Source of the DNA: Phycisphaerae bacterium
GTDB lineage: Bacteria > Planctomycetota > Phycisphaerae > SM23-33
Assembly: GCA_030754715.1 (NCBI GenBank)
Contig: JASLZV010000008.1
Coordinates: 1-16,788, forward strand
Direction: 5' to 3'
Length of the DNA stretch: 16,788 nucleotides
Below are positions 6,812 through 12,636 of the stretch, piece by piece. The translations under genes and the position numbers were made by a program. How positions within the stretch are numbered: the stretch's first letter is position 1; each line of letters starts with the position of its first letter. Below the pieces are notes generated by a model, which saw only the letters and a program-made list of their open reading frames with translations, was not told the origin of the DNA and made no database searches.

Positions 6812-7028
6812 TTTCCCACTTTCTCATTCGCAATCGATCTTTGTGGGTAGTACCACCCCAAATACCAAACACCCTGGTACTCGTCATCGCTTCGTTAAGA
6901 CACAGATCGCTGACAAGACACTTACTGCAGTATCTTTTGACAGTATTAACCTTAGCAGCGGTACTGGAAAAGAACGTGTTTATGTCTACACCCTTGCAGG
7001 CTGCATGTTCTCTCCAACTCTCGGTCAC
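6795..7028 (-). CDS. WhiB-family iron-sulfur transcriptional regulator
   Basis: The 77-residue product has the WhiB layout: WREHAACKG near the N-terminus (Cys11), then Cys34-x2-Cys37-x5-Cys43 for the 4Fe-4S cluster, the turn GIWGG (55-59), and a basic C-terminus (KDRLRMRKWENVR) that contacts DNA. WhiB proteins bind region 4 of the primary sigma factor in actinobacteria; phage copies are known to reprogram host transcription and affect superinfection. I chose the GTG at 7028 because it lies just after the tandem stops of the DUF932 gene and begins one step before the conserved TESWREHAAC; a frame open to an ATG at 7088 would add a non-conserved tail and overlap DUF932 by 55 bases. It has no good Shine-Dalgarno sequence, so coupling is likely. 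Confidence 0.88.
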   Translation of the reverse strand: MTESWREHAACKGVDINTFFSSTAAKVNTVKRYCSKCLVSDLCLNEAMTSTRVFGIWGGTTHKDRLRMRKWENVRLH

Positions 7029-7033
7029 GGCTA

Positions 7034-8068
7034 TTACGCCATCGACAGGATGGTCTGCTGGACCTTCTGCTTGTTCTTTGACACCCATGAAGTGTGATTC
7101 ATCGACGATGCCGCTTTGGCATCAGCATCACCCTCGCGCTTGTGATCAAAGTATTCAGCAAAAGCGTTGTAGGTGGACCATCCGTTGTATCCATAACCAG
7201 CAGCGTTCTTCGGGGAGGCGTACAGCCCGCGCATGGTTATCTGAACCTCATCGCGATGATCGCGCTGTCGGTCGGTAAAGGAACTCGAATCCGGGAACAC
7301 CGTATTGAATACGGAGTCGAACTGTCGAGAACCGGCCGGAACGGGAATTCGCAACAACTTCTCAGCCATCTCCTGAAAGCCTTGAGCCCATGCCACCGAG
7401 ATATTGAGTACGTCTCGTGCCGCTTCCACGGCTTTGTCGGCATTGCGGGTGTGCTTGGCTCGGAAGATGCTCTTGGCCTTTCGCAAGCCAAAGACGACCG
7501 TGTTCTTGCAGACTGCGCGGATGGGGGTGTTAGCGAATGTAATCGGAGTACGTCCGTCATGACCGTTCTGAACGAGCAGGTAGCGGTCAATCGTGTCATT
7601 GATTCCGTTGGGGTCGATTACCAATGAACCCAGGTCCAGACAGGCGAAGAACTCTCGGCCACCACGAAGAACCCCTACGGTGTCGACAACTGCGTCGCCC
7701 TTGGAAGCCCCCACGATGTCCAAAGCGCGCAGCAGGCAGTCCTTGTTCTGCTCAACGACAAATCGGGTGCCGACCGTGGCGAGCCCATCAAATGATCCGT
7801 CTGGGTTCACTCGGATTGTGGCTCGACTGTTGTCGATCTTGACCGGCTCCGCACCCAGACCCTCACCGTTGTAGAGAACGTTCCCGTTTCCGTCGACTGC
7901 GGCTACGTCGGCAAGCACAACGTCGAAGTCGGCCTGCGCAGCAGTAAGCATCGCTTCGGCGGTTTGCAGGCCGGCCATAGGTGTTCCCAGCCGATGCCAT
8001 GGGATCTCTCGATCGGCATAGGCCATACGGACCACACCATCGTCGTTAATTTCGAGTTCGTGACTCAT
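7034..8068 (-). CDS. DUF932 phage/plasmid-like protein
   Basis: The 344-residue product matches the DUF932 (TIGR03299, 'phage/plasmid-like protein') pattern: the N-terminal PWHRLGTPM (residues 24-32), repeated beta-rich segments such as DGSFDGLATVGTRFVVEQN, 'GVLRGGREFFACLDLG', RYLLVQNGHDGRTPITFANTPIRAVCKNT and a Lys/Arg-rich KHTRNADKAVEAARD helix. The family is widespread on phages and plasmids and its molecular function is not established; roles near DNA replication or protection have been proposed from context. The start overlaps the upstream stop (ATGA) and has AAGGGGGA as ribosome site. The C-terminal residues are Lys/Gln-rich (VSKNKQKVQQTILSMA). Confidence 0.88.
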   Translation of the reverse strand: MSHELEINDDGVVRMAYADREIPWHRLGTPMAGLQTAEAMLTAAQADFDVVLADVAAVDGNGNVLYNGEGLGAEPVKIDNSRATIRVNPDGSFDGLATVGTRFVVEQNKDCLLRALDIVGASKGDAVVDTVGVLRGGREFFACLDLGSLVIDPNGINDTIDRYLLVQNGHDGRTPITFANTPIRAVCKNTVVFGLRKAKSIFRAKHTRNADKAVEAARDVLNISVAWAQGFQEMAEKLLRIPVPAGSRQFDSVFNTVFPDSSSFTDRQRDHRDEVQITMRGLYASPKNAAGYGYNGWSTYNAFAEYFDHKREGDADAKAASSMNHTSWVSKNKQKVQQTILSMA

Positions 8069-8262
8069 TCCTGTTCCCCCTTAAAGGTCCGGACGTTCTC
8101 GGGCACACCCGTAGCCTCGTCCTGTTCAGTCCAAACGGACTTCACGTTTGCGGCCCAGCCGATCAGATGCTCGGAGAAGGCTGCGCCAAGATTGTCGATC
8201 GCCTCGACAGCAGATTCCTCTGAGTCGGAGTCGAAGATTACGCTCATCTCAAATGTTGTCAT
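8065..8262 (-). CDS. Small acidic protein (65 aa), leaderless, co-expressed with DUF932
   Basis: The product begins MTTFEMSVIFDSDSEESAVEAIDNL: a beta strand followed by an acidic stretch and a helix, and later a second strand (ANVKSVWTEQDE), which suggests a small alpha/beta fold. I start it at 8262 rather than the ATG at 8268 because the promoter's -10 (TAGAAT) ends at 8269, six bases before 8262, exactly the spacing of a leaderless mRNA. Its stop overlaps the DUF932 start by four bases. Such pairs of a small gene followed by DUF932 suggest a joint role, but none is known to me. Confidence 0.65.
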   Translation of the reverse strand: MTTFEMSVIFDSDSEESAVEAIDNLGAAFSEHLIGWAANVKSVWTEQDEATGVPENVRTFKGEQE

Positions 8263-8268
8263 AATCAT

Positions 8269-8298
8269 ATTCTAGATGAAACAAACCAGAGTTGTCAA
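8269..8298 (-). promoter_or_regulatory. Strong promoter for the small gene-DUF932-whiB-nrdJ block
   Basis: On the minus strand TTGACA (8298-8293), an 18-base spacer and TAGAAT (8274-8269). Both elements are near or at consensus. Transcription should start at about 8262, at the A of the ATG, giving a leaderless message. Confidence 0.75.
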
Positions 8299-8376
8299 CC
8301 CGAGTTCCAAATGTCGTCCAAGGCGCAAGGCGGGTCTTCATTGGATACCGGGTCTGATGTGGCCTGCGTCGTGGTT

Positions 8377-8424
8377 GGCGGGGTCGGACCCGAGGTGGTT
8401 GTCGCCCCTTGATTGGACCCCGCC
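8377..8424. other. Palindrome-rich spacer, long hairpin
   Basis: In the 183-base gap between the secreted-protein gene and the next promoter, GGCGGGGTC (8377-8385) pairs perfectly with GACCCCGCC (8416-8424). Inside and overlapping it is GGGTC-G-GACCC (8381-8391), so the strand can fold in two exclusive ways. It follows the stop of the leftward secreted-protein gene and may end or protect that transcript; there is no T-run. Confidence 0.45.
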
Positions 8425-8445
8425 GGATCTATTCCACTGCGTGGC

Positions 8446-9141
8446 TCATCCCGACCCCCACAGGAAGTCGAGACCGCCGACCATGCCGCCCTGTCGGAGG
8501 AACTCGACGGCGGCTGAAAGGCGAAAATGGAACCGGTCGGGTGTGCCCGGCGGGTAGCGGTCCTCTAGGAGGATGATCGTCTCCTGAAAAGGCCAGCCGT
8601 CGTACTCGGCGGCGAACAGGTCGTAGCCGTCCGGCAGTCCGATCCCGTCTCCGAGGTCTGTGGCCAGGGCAACCGTCGTCGTGGTCGGCGTTATCGGCAC
8701 CGTCGTCGTCGCGGGCACCGTCGTCGTCGCGGGAACTGTCGTCGTCGCGGGAACTGTCGTCGTCGTGGCAGGAGGCTCAGTCGTCGTAGTCGGCACCGTT
8801 GTTGTAGTCGGAGGTGCCGTCGTCGTCGGAGGTCGAGTTTCAACCGTATGGGTCGGCGGGTGGGGCAGCGGCAGGATCGGCGCAGCCTGCCAGACCCCAG
8901 CGGTACCTAATGCACACTGATGACCCCAGTTTGTATAAGCCCCAACACGTTCAGACCACCACGGGTCGTCAAAGCGAAGCGCCTCGCCGGATTGGTAGTC
9001 GAGATACCAGACTCGTTCGTAAAGCGGCCTCGGATCTTCCGGGTCACACGGCGCGTACACCATGTCGTGGTCAGCGTTGGCCTGCGTAGCGGCAAGCACG
9101 GTGCCAAAGACGGCTACGGCTACTAATAATTTCAACATCAT
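8446..9141 (-). CDS. Secreted protein with Thr/Pro-rich repeat linker
   Basis: The 231-residue product starts with a signal peptide (MMLKLLVAVAVFGTVLAAT..., likely cleavage after ANA at 23). A short N-terminal domain with Cys32 and Cys76, which could form a disulfide, spans 24-95 and is rich in Trp and Tyr. Residues 101-157 are a Thr/Pro/Val linker with VPATTT repeats. A C-terminal domain (160-231) contains DGYDLFAAEYDGWPFQETIILLEDRYPPGT, whose spaced aromatic residues and final RLSAAVEFLRQGG suggest a small folded unit, perhaps lysozyme- or binding-like; I cannot name it. Linkers of this kind join exported cell-wall proteins of actinobacteria. The start has AAGGGG at 9152-9147. A phage-borne exported protein may alter the host surface. 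Confidence 0.75.
   Translation of the reverse strand: MMLKLLVAVAVFGTVLAATQANADHDMVYAPCDPEDPRPLYERVWYLDYQSGEALRFDDPWWSERVGAYTNWGHQCALGTAGVWQAAPILPLPHPPTHTVETRPPTTTAPPTTTTVPTTTTEPPATTTTVPATTTVPATTTVPATTTVPITPTTTTVALATDLGDGIGLPDGYDLFAAEYDGWPFQETIILLEDRYPPGTPDRFHFRLSAAVEFLRQGGMVGGLDFLWGSG
8698..8769 (-). repeat. Four tandem 18-bp repeats coding for VPATTT
   Basis: Four consecutive 18-base units (8698-8715, 8716-8733, 8734-8751, 8752-8769), the first two identical, encode the linker of the secreted protein. The array can expand or shrink in steps of six residues without a frameshift. Confidence 0.8.
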
Positions 9142-9197
9142 CTAAACCCCTTCATATAGAAAGTCTAGGGCGACATCCATCTGGTCGTCGTTTCTGG

Positions 9198-9401
9198 CAT
9201 GGCCCTAGAGAATGACCCGGCGGGGCGGGGTGTGGGTATCGCGGCTCATGTGGCCGGGTTAAGAAAGTGGGGACGCATGTGGAATGGGTGTCGGGTCTCG
9301 CATGGCCCCTGAGAAATACCCGGCGGCAGCCCTATGGGTAACGGCGAGAAGGTGGCCGGGTGAGAAAGTGGGGGCGCAACAACGATGGGTACTCGCACAT
9401 G
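9198..9401. repeat. Two-copy imperfect tandem repeat of about 103 bp with conserved nested inverted repeats
   Basis: Copy A is 9198-9300 and copy B 9301-9401; both begin CATGGCCC and share the blocks GAGAA-T, ACCCGGCGG, GTGGCCGGGT and AGAAAGTGGGG-CGCA in the same order, while the segments between differ. In both, ACCCGGC pairs with GCCGGGT (7 bp), and the flanking GCCC and GGGG can form an outer stem, leaving loops TGAGAAAT and GAGAAAGT on the + strand. The loops are purine-rich only on the + strand, which favours + strand RNA, antisense to both neighbours. The whole 262-base gap (9142-9403) is otherwise non-coding apart from the ribosome site of the secreted-protein gene. Candidate structured RNA or protein-binding array; no known motif recognised. 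Confidence 0.7.
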
Positions 9402-9403
9402 CA

Positions 9404-9613
9404 TTAGCCCCCGAAAACCTTGGCCCGCTCACGGACGACACCAATGTGATCGATGTCCTCCTTGGCGCAGGCGAGGACCTGCCACACCGGATCGCCGACG
9501 ACATCAGCGTTCTTACGCTGCTCGTCGGTCGGATCCGGCAGGGCCAGGATTGAATCGACCAGTCGATCAATGTCGGCCTGATACGACTCACAGAGTTCGT
9601 TGTAGCGACCCAT
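9404..9613 (-). CDS. Small protein (69 aa), unknown, coupled to IS110-like gene
   Basis: The ATG at 9613 shares one base with the upstream stop (TAATG). The product begins MGRYNELCESYQADIDRLVDSILALPDPTDEQRKNADVVGD and is mostly helical, with a predicted helix-turn-helix-like succession of helices (2-23, 27-38, 42-50). A longer reading from 9667 would overlap the upstream gene. The tight coupling suggests it works with the IS110-like protein. Family not recognised. Confidence 0.65.
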   Translation of the reverse strand: MGRYNELCESYQADIDRLVDSILALPDPTDEQRKNADVVGDPVWQVLACAKEDIDHIGVVRERAKVFGG

Positions 9614-10545
9614 TAGGCAGCCTTGTCGATGGCCACCACTCCCAAGTCGGAGCGAGCGGCAACCCACAGATCCCTAAGCATTGTCTTCATCACCTTGCGG
9701 ACAGCCATGTTGTGACGATGGATGGGACGGCAAGGCTCGCCCTTGCACTTCTCGCAAGGCTGTCCCTCGCGAAGGTCGTAGTGCGCACGAGCATCGTCGT
9801 AAGTGTTCTTGTAGGGGGAGCGAGCCTTGACGACACCGTTCTTGTCAGGGTCGCCCGTCCTCTTGAGGCAGGGTTGTGCGAGATTCCACACTAAAGACTT
9901 GGTGAACTTCGACCCGGCAGCCAGCGCCTCTTCCTGCGTCTCGCCCTTGCGATGCTTGCGAGTCGGGTCGCCCAAGCCGCAGTAGGACCACAACTGGCTG
10001 ACCATACGCTCGAAGAAGATTTCGCCGTCAGGCTGAACGGTCGGAACGAGGAACTTTTTGTCCTCCTTGCCACCCTCAACGTAGTTGTCGTTTTCCTCCC
10101 AGTGCATCGGGAATGCAATCACCGGATGGCCAATCTCGCCGAGAAGGCGGGCGACCGTTGGCGCGCCGACGCCGGGAATAGCGAGCCACTCGGTCATCGC
10201 TGGCCCTGAGCAACAACGCAGCATCTGCGCAGTTGTGTCTTTCGCTGCTGCCGTTTCAGCAGAGCAGAGCAGGCCGTAAACGCCCATTGCTTTCATGGAT
10301 TTGCGGATGCGCTTGCGCTCGTCCTCATCTTCGTGATCGAAATCGATCAGGGAAAGAGCGATCGTGTCGTCGTAGTGCAACTCTTCCAAATAGTCTGGAT
10401 GCGTCTTGCCCAAGGGCTCGTCCAGACCAAAACACACATCCGCATAGATGCGGTTCTCGTGTCGGATTCGAGTGTCCTTGAGGTCGGTGAGTTGTCGGGC
10501 GTAAAGCCGAAGTTCACGGAAATTCTTTTGCAATTGCTCGTACAT
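9613..10545 (-). CDS. IS110/IS116-type transposase-like protein (Transposase_20-like C-terminal half)
   Basis: The 310-residue product carries the features of the C-terminal domain of IS110-family transposases: a helix-hairpin-helix IPGVGAPTVARLLGEIG (123-139), the YCGLGDP turn (188-194) that corresponds to YAGL-P, a basic KHRKG, and a helical tail HRHNMAVRKVMKTML (276-290). A Cys cluster CEKCKGEPC (264-272) is inserted before it. The N-terminal ~115 residues are helical and acidic and show no DEDD RuvC-like motif, unlike true IS110 enzymes. It is inside a phage operon with coupling to its neighbours and no inverted repeats, so it looks like a domesticated DNA-binding or recombination protein rather than an active insertion sequence. 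The start has AAGGGG seven bases upstream. Confidence 0.6.
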   Translation of the reverse strand: MYEQLQKNFRELRLYARQLTDLKDTRIRHENRIYADVCFGLDEPLGKTHPDYLEELHYDDTIALSLIDFDHEDEDERKRIRKSMKAMGVYGLLCSAETAAAKDTTAQMLRCCSGPAMTEWLAIPGVGAPTVARLLGEIGHPVIAFPMHWEENDNYVEGGKEDKKFLVPTVQPDGEIFFERMVSQLWSYCGLGDPTRKHRKGETQEEALAAGSKFTKSLVWNLAQPCLKRTGDPDKNGVVKARSPYKNTYDDARAHYDLREGQPCEKCKGEPCRPIHRHNMAVRKVMKTMLRDLWVAARSDLGVVAIDKAA

Positions 10546-10600
10546 ATTTATGCCCCTTTCGGGCTAGGTATCGCTGATATATAAGTAGGTATTGCTTCTA

Positions 10601-10612
10601 GGGCCGAAGCCC
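10601..10612 (-). other. Stable UUCG tetraloop hairpin between two genes of the leftward operon
   Basis: On the minus strand GGGC-TTCG-GCCC forms a 4-bp stem closed by a C(UUCG)G tetraloop, six bases after the stop of the 175-aa gene. A second small stem, GCCC-GAAAG-GGGC, overlaps the ribosome site of the next gene (about 10553-10566). No T-run follows, so the first is more likely an mRNA-processing or stability element than a terminator. Confidence 0.5.
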
Positions 10613-10617
10613 AAGAT

Positions 10618-11145
10618 CTAGGCTGCCTTCTGAGAAACCGTCACCTTTCGTGCGGCCTCTTCCAAGGTGTCGGCGTTGAGGGCGTCCAACGCATCCAAGC
10701 CCACTTCATAGGAGGCCCGACGCGCGATGTTGCCGGCGATGTTCTTGTTGATTTCGTCGATCTTGTTCAGGAAGTCAGCACGGGTCATGTGCTTGAAGAA
10801 AACGAAGCGACCGTTACAGCGGACTCGCTTGTCCATGACTATCGGGTCAAACAGGTGAGCGTAGGAACCCTCCACGACCTTGCCGTCGTCAATGCGGACG
10901 ATCTCGTCGTAGCGGGCTTCATCCGCCTTGCGATCGACGATGGCGTTTGTGGCCCGCGACCCCGCCCAGAGAGCCTTGTCAGTGAACAGCGGGTGGAGCC
11001 ACGCGATCAGCGCGTCAGCACCGACGTTGTTTGTGATCAGCGCTCGAAACTCCGCGACAAGAGTGTCGTAGATGTCATCTTGCTCTGCGCCTTCCTTGAT
11101 CAGGCGGCTGGCTGTAGAAGAAGCGGTGGAAACTTCGGCAGTCAT
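10618..11145 (-). CDS. Conserved-looking phage protein (175 aa), unknown
   Basis: First gene of the leftward block, about 30 bases after the predicted transcription start. The product has an N-terminal Ala/Ser/Thr-rich helix, a helical segment (DDIYDTLVAEFRALITNN), then a mixed core with KRVRCNGRFVFFKHMTRADFLNKIDEIN, and ends in a long helix. First position in an early-type operon ahead of an IS110-like gene is compatible with a DNA-metabolism or regulatory role, but no family or catalytic motif is visible. Confidence 0.65.
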   Translation of the reverse strand: MTAEVSTASSTASRLIKEGAEQDDIYDTLVAEFRALITNNVGADALIAWLHPLFTDKALWAGSRATNAIVDRKADEARYDEIVRIDDGKVVEGSYAHLFDPIVMDKRVRCNGRFVFFKHMTRADFLNKIDEINKNIAGNIARRASYEVGLDALDALNADTLEEAARKVTVSQKAA

Positions 11146-11181
11146 GGAGACGATCGCTTTCGGTAGTTGCTAGGAATGACC

Positions 11182-11220
11182 ACACTACAGACAGCCTCGC
11201 TGGGCGTCAACCTTTTTTTT
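11182..11220 (-). promoter_or_regulatory. Promoter of the leftward operon with A-tract
   Basis: On the minus strand TTGACG (11210-11205), 17-base spacer, TAGTGT (11187-11182). Eight consecutive A residues (11220-11213) stand directly upstream of the -35, like an UP element. This is the strongest-looking promoter of the window and fits early expression of the block. Confidence 0.75.
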
Positions 11221-11301
11221 GCTCCCTCGGGGTCCCTTATGCCCAAAACCGCCAGTGACCAGGGGTTATGGTAAATAAAAAAGTTTGTCAGAAATCAGGT
11301 C

Positions 11302-11330
11302 TTGCGCTCTTGAACTGGCCTGAGTATGAT
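11302..11330 (+). promoter_or_regulatory. Promoter, rightward, leaderless type
   Basis: TTGCGC (11302-11307), 17-base spacer, TATGAT (11325-11330). The next ATG (11337) comes six bases after the -10, so transcription should begin at or next to the start codon. It is divergent from the leftward promoter at 11182-11210. Confidence 0.6.
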
Positions 11331-11336
11331 TGGGGC

Positions 11337-11609
11337 ATGCCTTCCAAGAACGACGCACGCCTCGCCATCCTCCGCCACATCACGCACTGGTTCATGGAAT
11401 TTACGGATACCTTTGAACTGGAAGAGGCCGACGTGGACGCTCTCATCGAAGAGGCCGGCGAACAAGCAGCCCTACTGATGGACAGTATGAGTCTCGAAAT
11501 CCAAGAGATCCACAACGACACGATCACCGTCAGCCTGCAACTGCTCGACATCGTTCCGTTCCTCGAAGAGAAACTGAGCGAGGCTTTCGTCGACGATGTA
11601 TCCCTGTAA
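11337..11609 (+). CDS. Acidic helical protein (90 aa), unknown
   Basis: The frame is open further upstream (to 11268), but the ATG at 11337 is placed exactly six bases after the -10 TATGAT and the preceding residues would lie inside the promoter. The 90-residue product begins MPSKNDARLAILRHITHWFMEF and is acidic with alternating helices (EEADVDALIEEAGEQAALL, LEIQEIHNDTITVSLQLLDIV). The first 20 residues have the look of a small nucleic-acid or protein-binding helix pair. It precedes the secreted hydrolase with an 11-base gap. Function unknown; an anti-sigma, Gam- or MazG-like role cannot be supported. Confidence 0.65.
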   Translation: MPSKNDARLAILRHITHWFMEFTDTFELEEADVDALIEEAGEQAALLMDSMSLEIQEIHNDTITVSLQLLDIVPFLEEKLSEAFVDDVSL

Positions 11610-11620
11610 ACTGTTGTCCT

Positions 11621-12511
11621 ATGACCGTCACCCTGCAACTCCGCGTACTCTCTGGCGTCCTCTTGTCCTTTATATGGATCGGAGCGAACTTAGCCGTCGG
11701 CTCTAACGCCACAGCAGACAACGCATCCACTTTCTCCGAGGCTTTTCGGGCCGTACCGGGAACGATACCCACCGATCTTCCGCCCGATACTCTGCCCCCG
11801 CCGGTTACAACTTCCCCCTCTGCGTCGCCGGCGGGGGTAGTCACTATTCTGGCCACAGCAGAACCAACCCCCAACCTCGAAACGCCGAAATTGCCTCGCA
11901 AACAAATACTCAGTCAAATGGTTGAGTCTCCCGATTTCCTCCAGAAGGAATACCGGTATTACGAACGATCCCAAGATGTCACCGCGCTCCAGATAGAACT
12001 CGGAATTCACTCTGTCGACGGCATCTACGGACCAGTCACACGCCGCGCCCACATCGAGGCGCTCGGCGGTCCACACAACGCCGTCATCATCTTCTATCCG
12101 GAACTCTTCGAGACGCCGACACCGTGTTCACATGGATGTCTGCCGGGCGACAGCCATTACGAACTCCCAACCCTCGGGGAACTCATCCGCCAATACTTCA
12201 AGCCGGAACATCACGAACTAGCCCACAAGATTGCGTTCTGCGAGTCCAGCGCGCAAAGTTGGCATATCGGGTCTGAGGTGGTTTCACACGCCTTCGCCAT
12301 CGGATGGTTCCAACATCTCGCCAAATACTGGCCGGAGCGTTCCGAGAAAGCCGGATGGGGCGAGTACCACCCATTCCACGCCGAAGCCAATGTCGCTGTC
12401 GCTGCGTGGCTCTTCTACGGCAGTGGAATTCATCACTGGAACCCATCACGAGCCTGCTGGGGTGCTACCAATCAGCCCCCACCCACGACCTCGTCTCTCC
12501 CGCCGGCATAG
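11621..12511 (+). CDS. Secreted peptidoglycan hydrolase with peptidoglycan-binding-like repeat and lysozyme-like/SLT domain
   Basis: The 296-residue product begins with a signal peptide (about 1-32), then a Pro/Thr/Ser linker (45-90). Residues 117-150 hold SVDGIYGPVTRRA (131-143), the core of the PG_binding_1 repeat. The C-terminal domain (195-282) is lysozyme-like: KIAFCESS (204-210) with candidate catalytic Glu208, AFAIGWFQHL (225-234), NVAVAAWLFYGSGIHHWNPSRACW; Cys207 and Cys279 may form a disulfide, as in actinobacterial transglycosylase-like proteins. It cleaves peptidoglycan outside the membrane, either for exported lysis or virion entry. There is no Shine-Dalgarno sequence, but TAAACT lies eight bases before the ATG. 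It is followed by a hairpin terminator. It may equally be a secreted lysin or a wall-remodelling enzyme. Confidence 0.85.
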   Translation: MTVTLQLRVLSGVLLSFIWIGANLAVGSNATADNASTFSEAFRAVPGTIPTDLPPDTLPPPVTTSPSASPAGVVTILATAEPTPNLETPKLPRKQILSQMVESPDFLQKEYRYYERSQDVTALQIELGIHSVDGIYGPVTRRAHIEALGGPHNAVIIFYPELFETPTPCSHGCLPGDSHYELPTLGELIRQYFKPEHHELAHKIAFCESSAQSWHIGSEVVSHAFAIGWFQHLAKYWPERSEKAGWGEYHPFHAEANVAVAAWLFYGSGIHHWNPSRACWGATNQPPPTTSSLPPA

Positions 12512-12521
12512 AAAAGAGAAA

Positions 12522-12539
12522 GCCCCCCGTGAGGGGGGC
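12522..12539. terminator. Bidirectional hairpin terminator
   Basis: GCCCCCC (12522-12528), loop GTGA, GGGGGGC (12533-12539): a perfect 7-bp GC stem 10 bases after the hydrolase stop. On the minus strand it runs into TTTCTCTTTTC, so it also ends the ssb transcript coming from the right. The + strand tail (ATTCCC) is weaker. Confidence 0.75.
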
Positions 12540-12636
12540 ATTCCCTGTGGTCGGTCGTCGTTTATTCCGCGTTTTGGACTGACCGCCAAATGGTGCAACT
12601 CCGAGAAGTTGACCGATTCGCCGTACTACAAGAGTA

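Noticed and set aside
8276..8557. 93-aa + strand frame across the spacer and secreted-protein gene end
   Set aside because: It lies across a minus strand promoter and hairpin region and has no ribosome site.
8660..8920. Open + strand frame rich in Val/Gly/Ala repeats
   Set aside because: It is the antisense of the Thr/Pro repeat linker of the secreted protein; GTC/GTT runs come from the repeats.
9198..9401. CRISPR array
   Set aside because: Only two units of about 103 bp, imperfect, with no short identical repeats separated by unique spacers and no cas genes.
9613..10545. Active IS110 insertion sequence
   Set aside because: No DEDD half, no inverted or target-site repeats and tight coupling with neighbouring phage genes.
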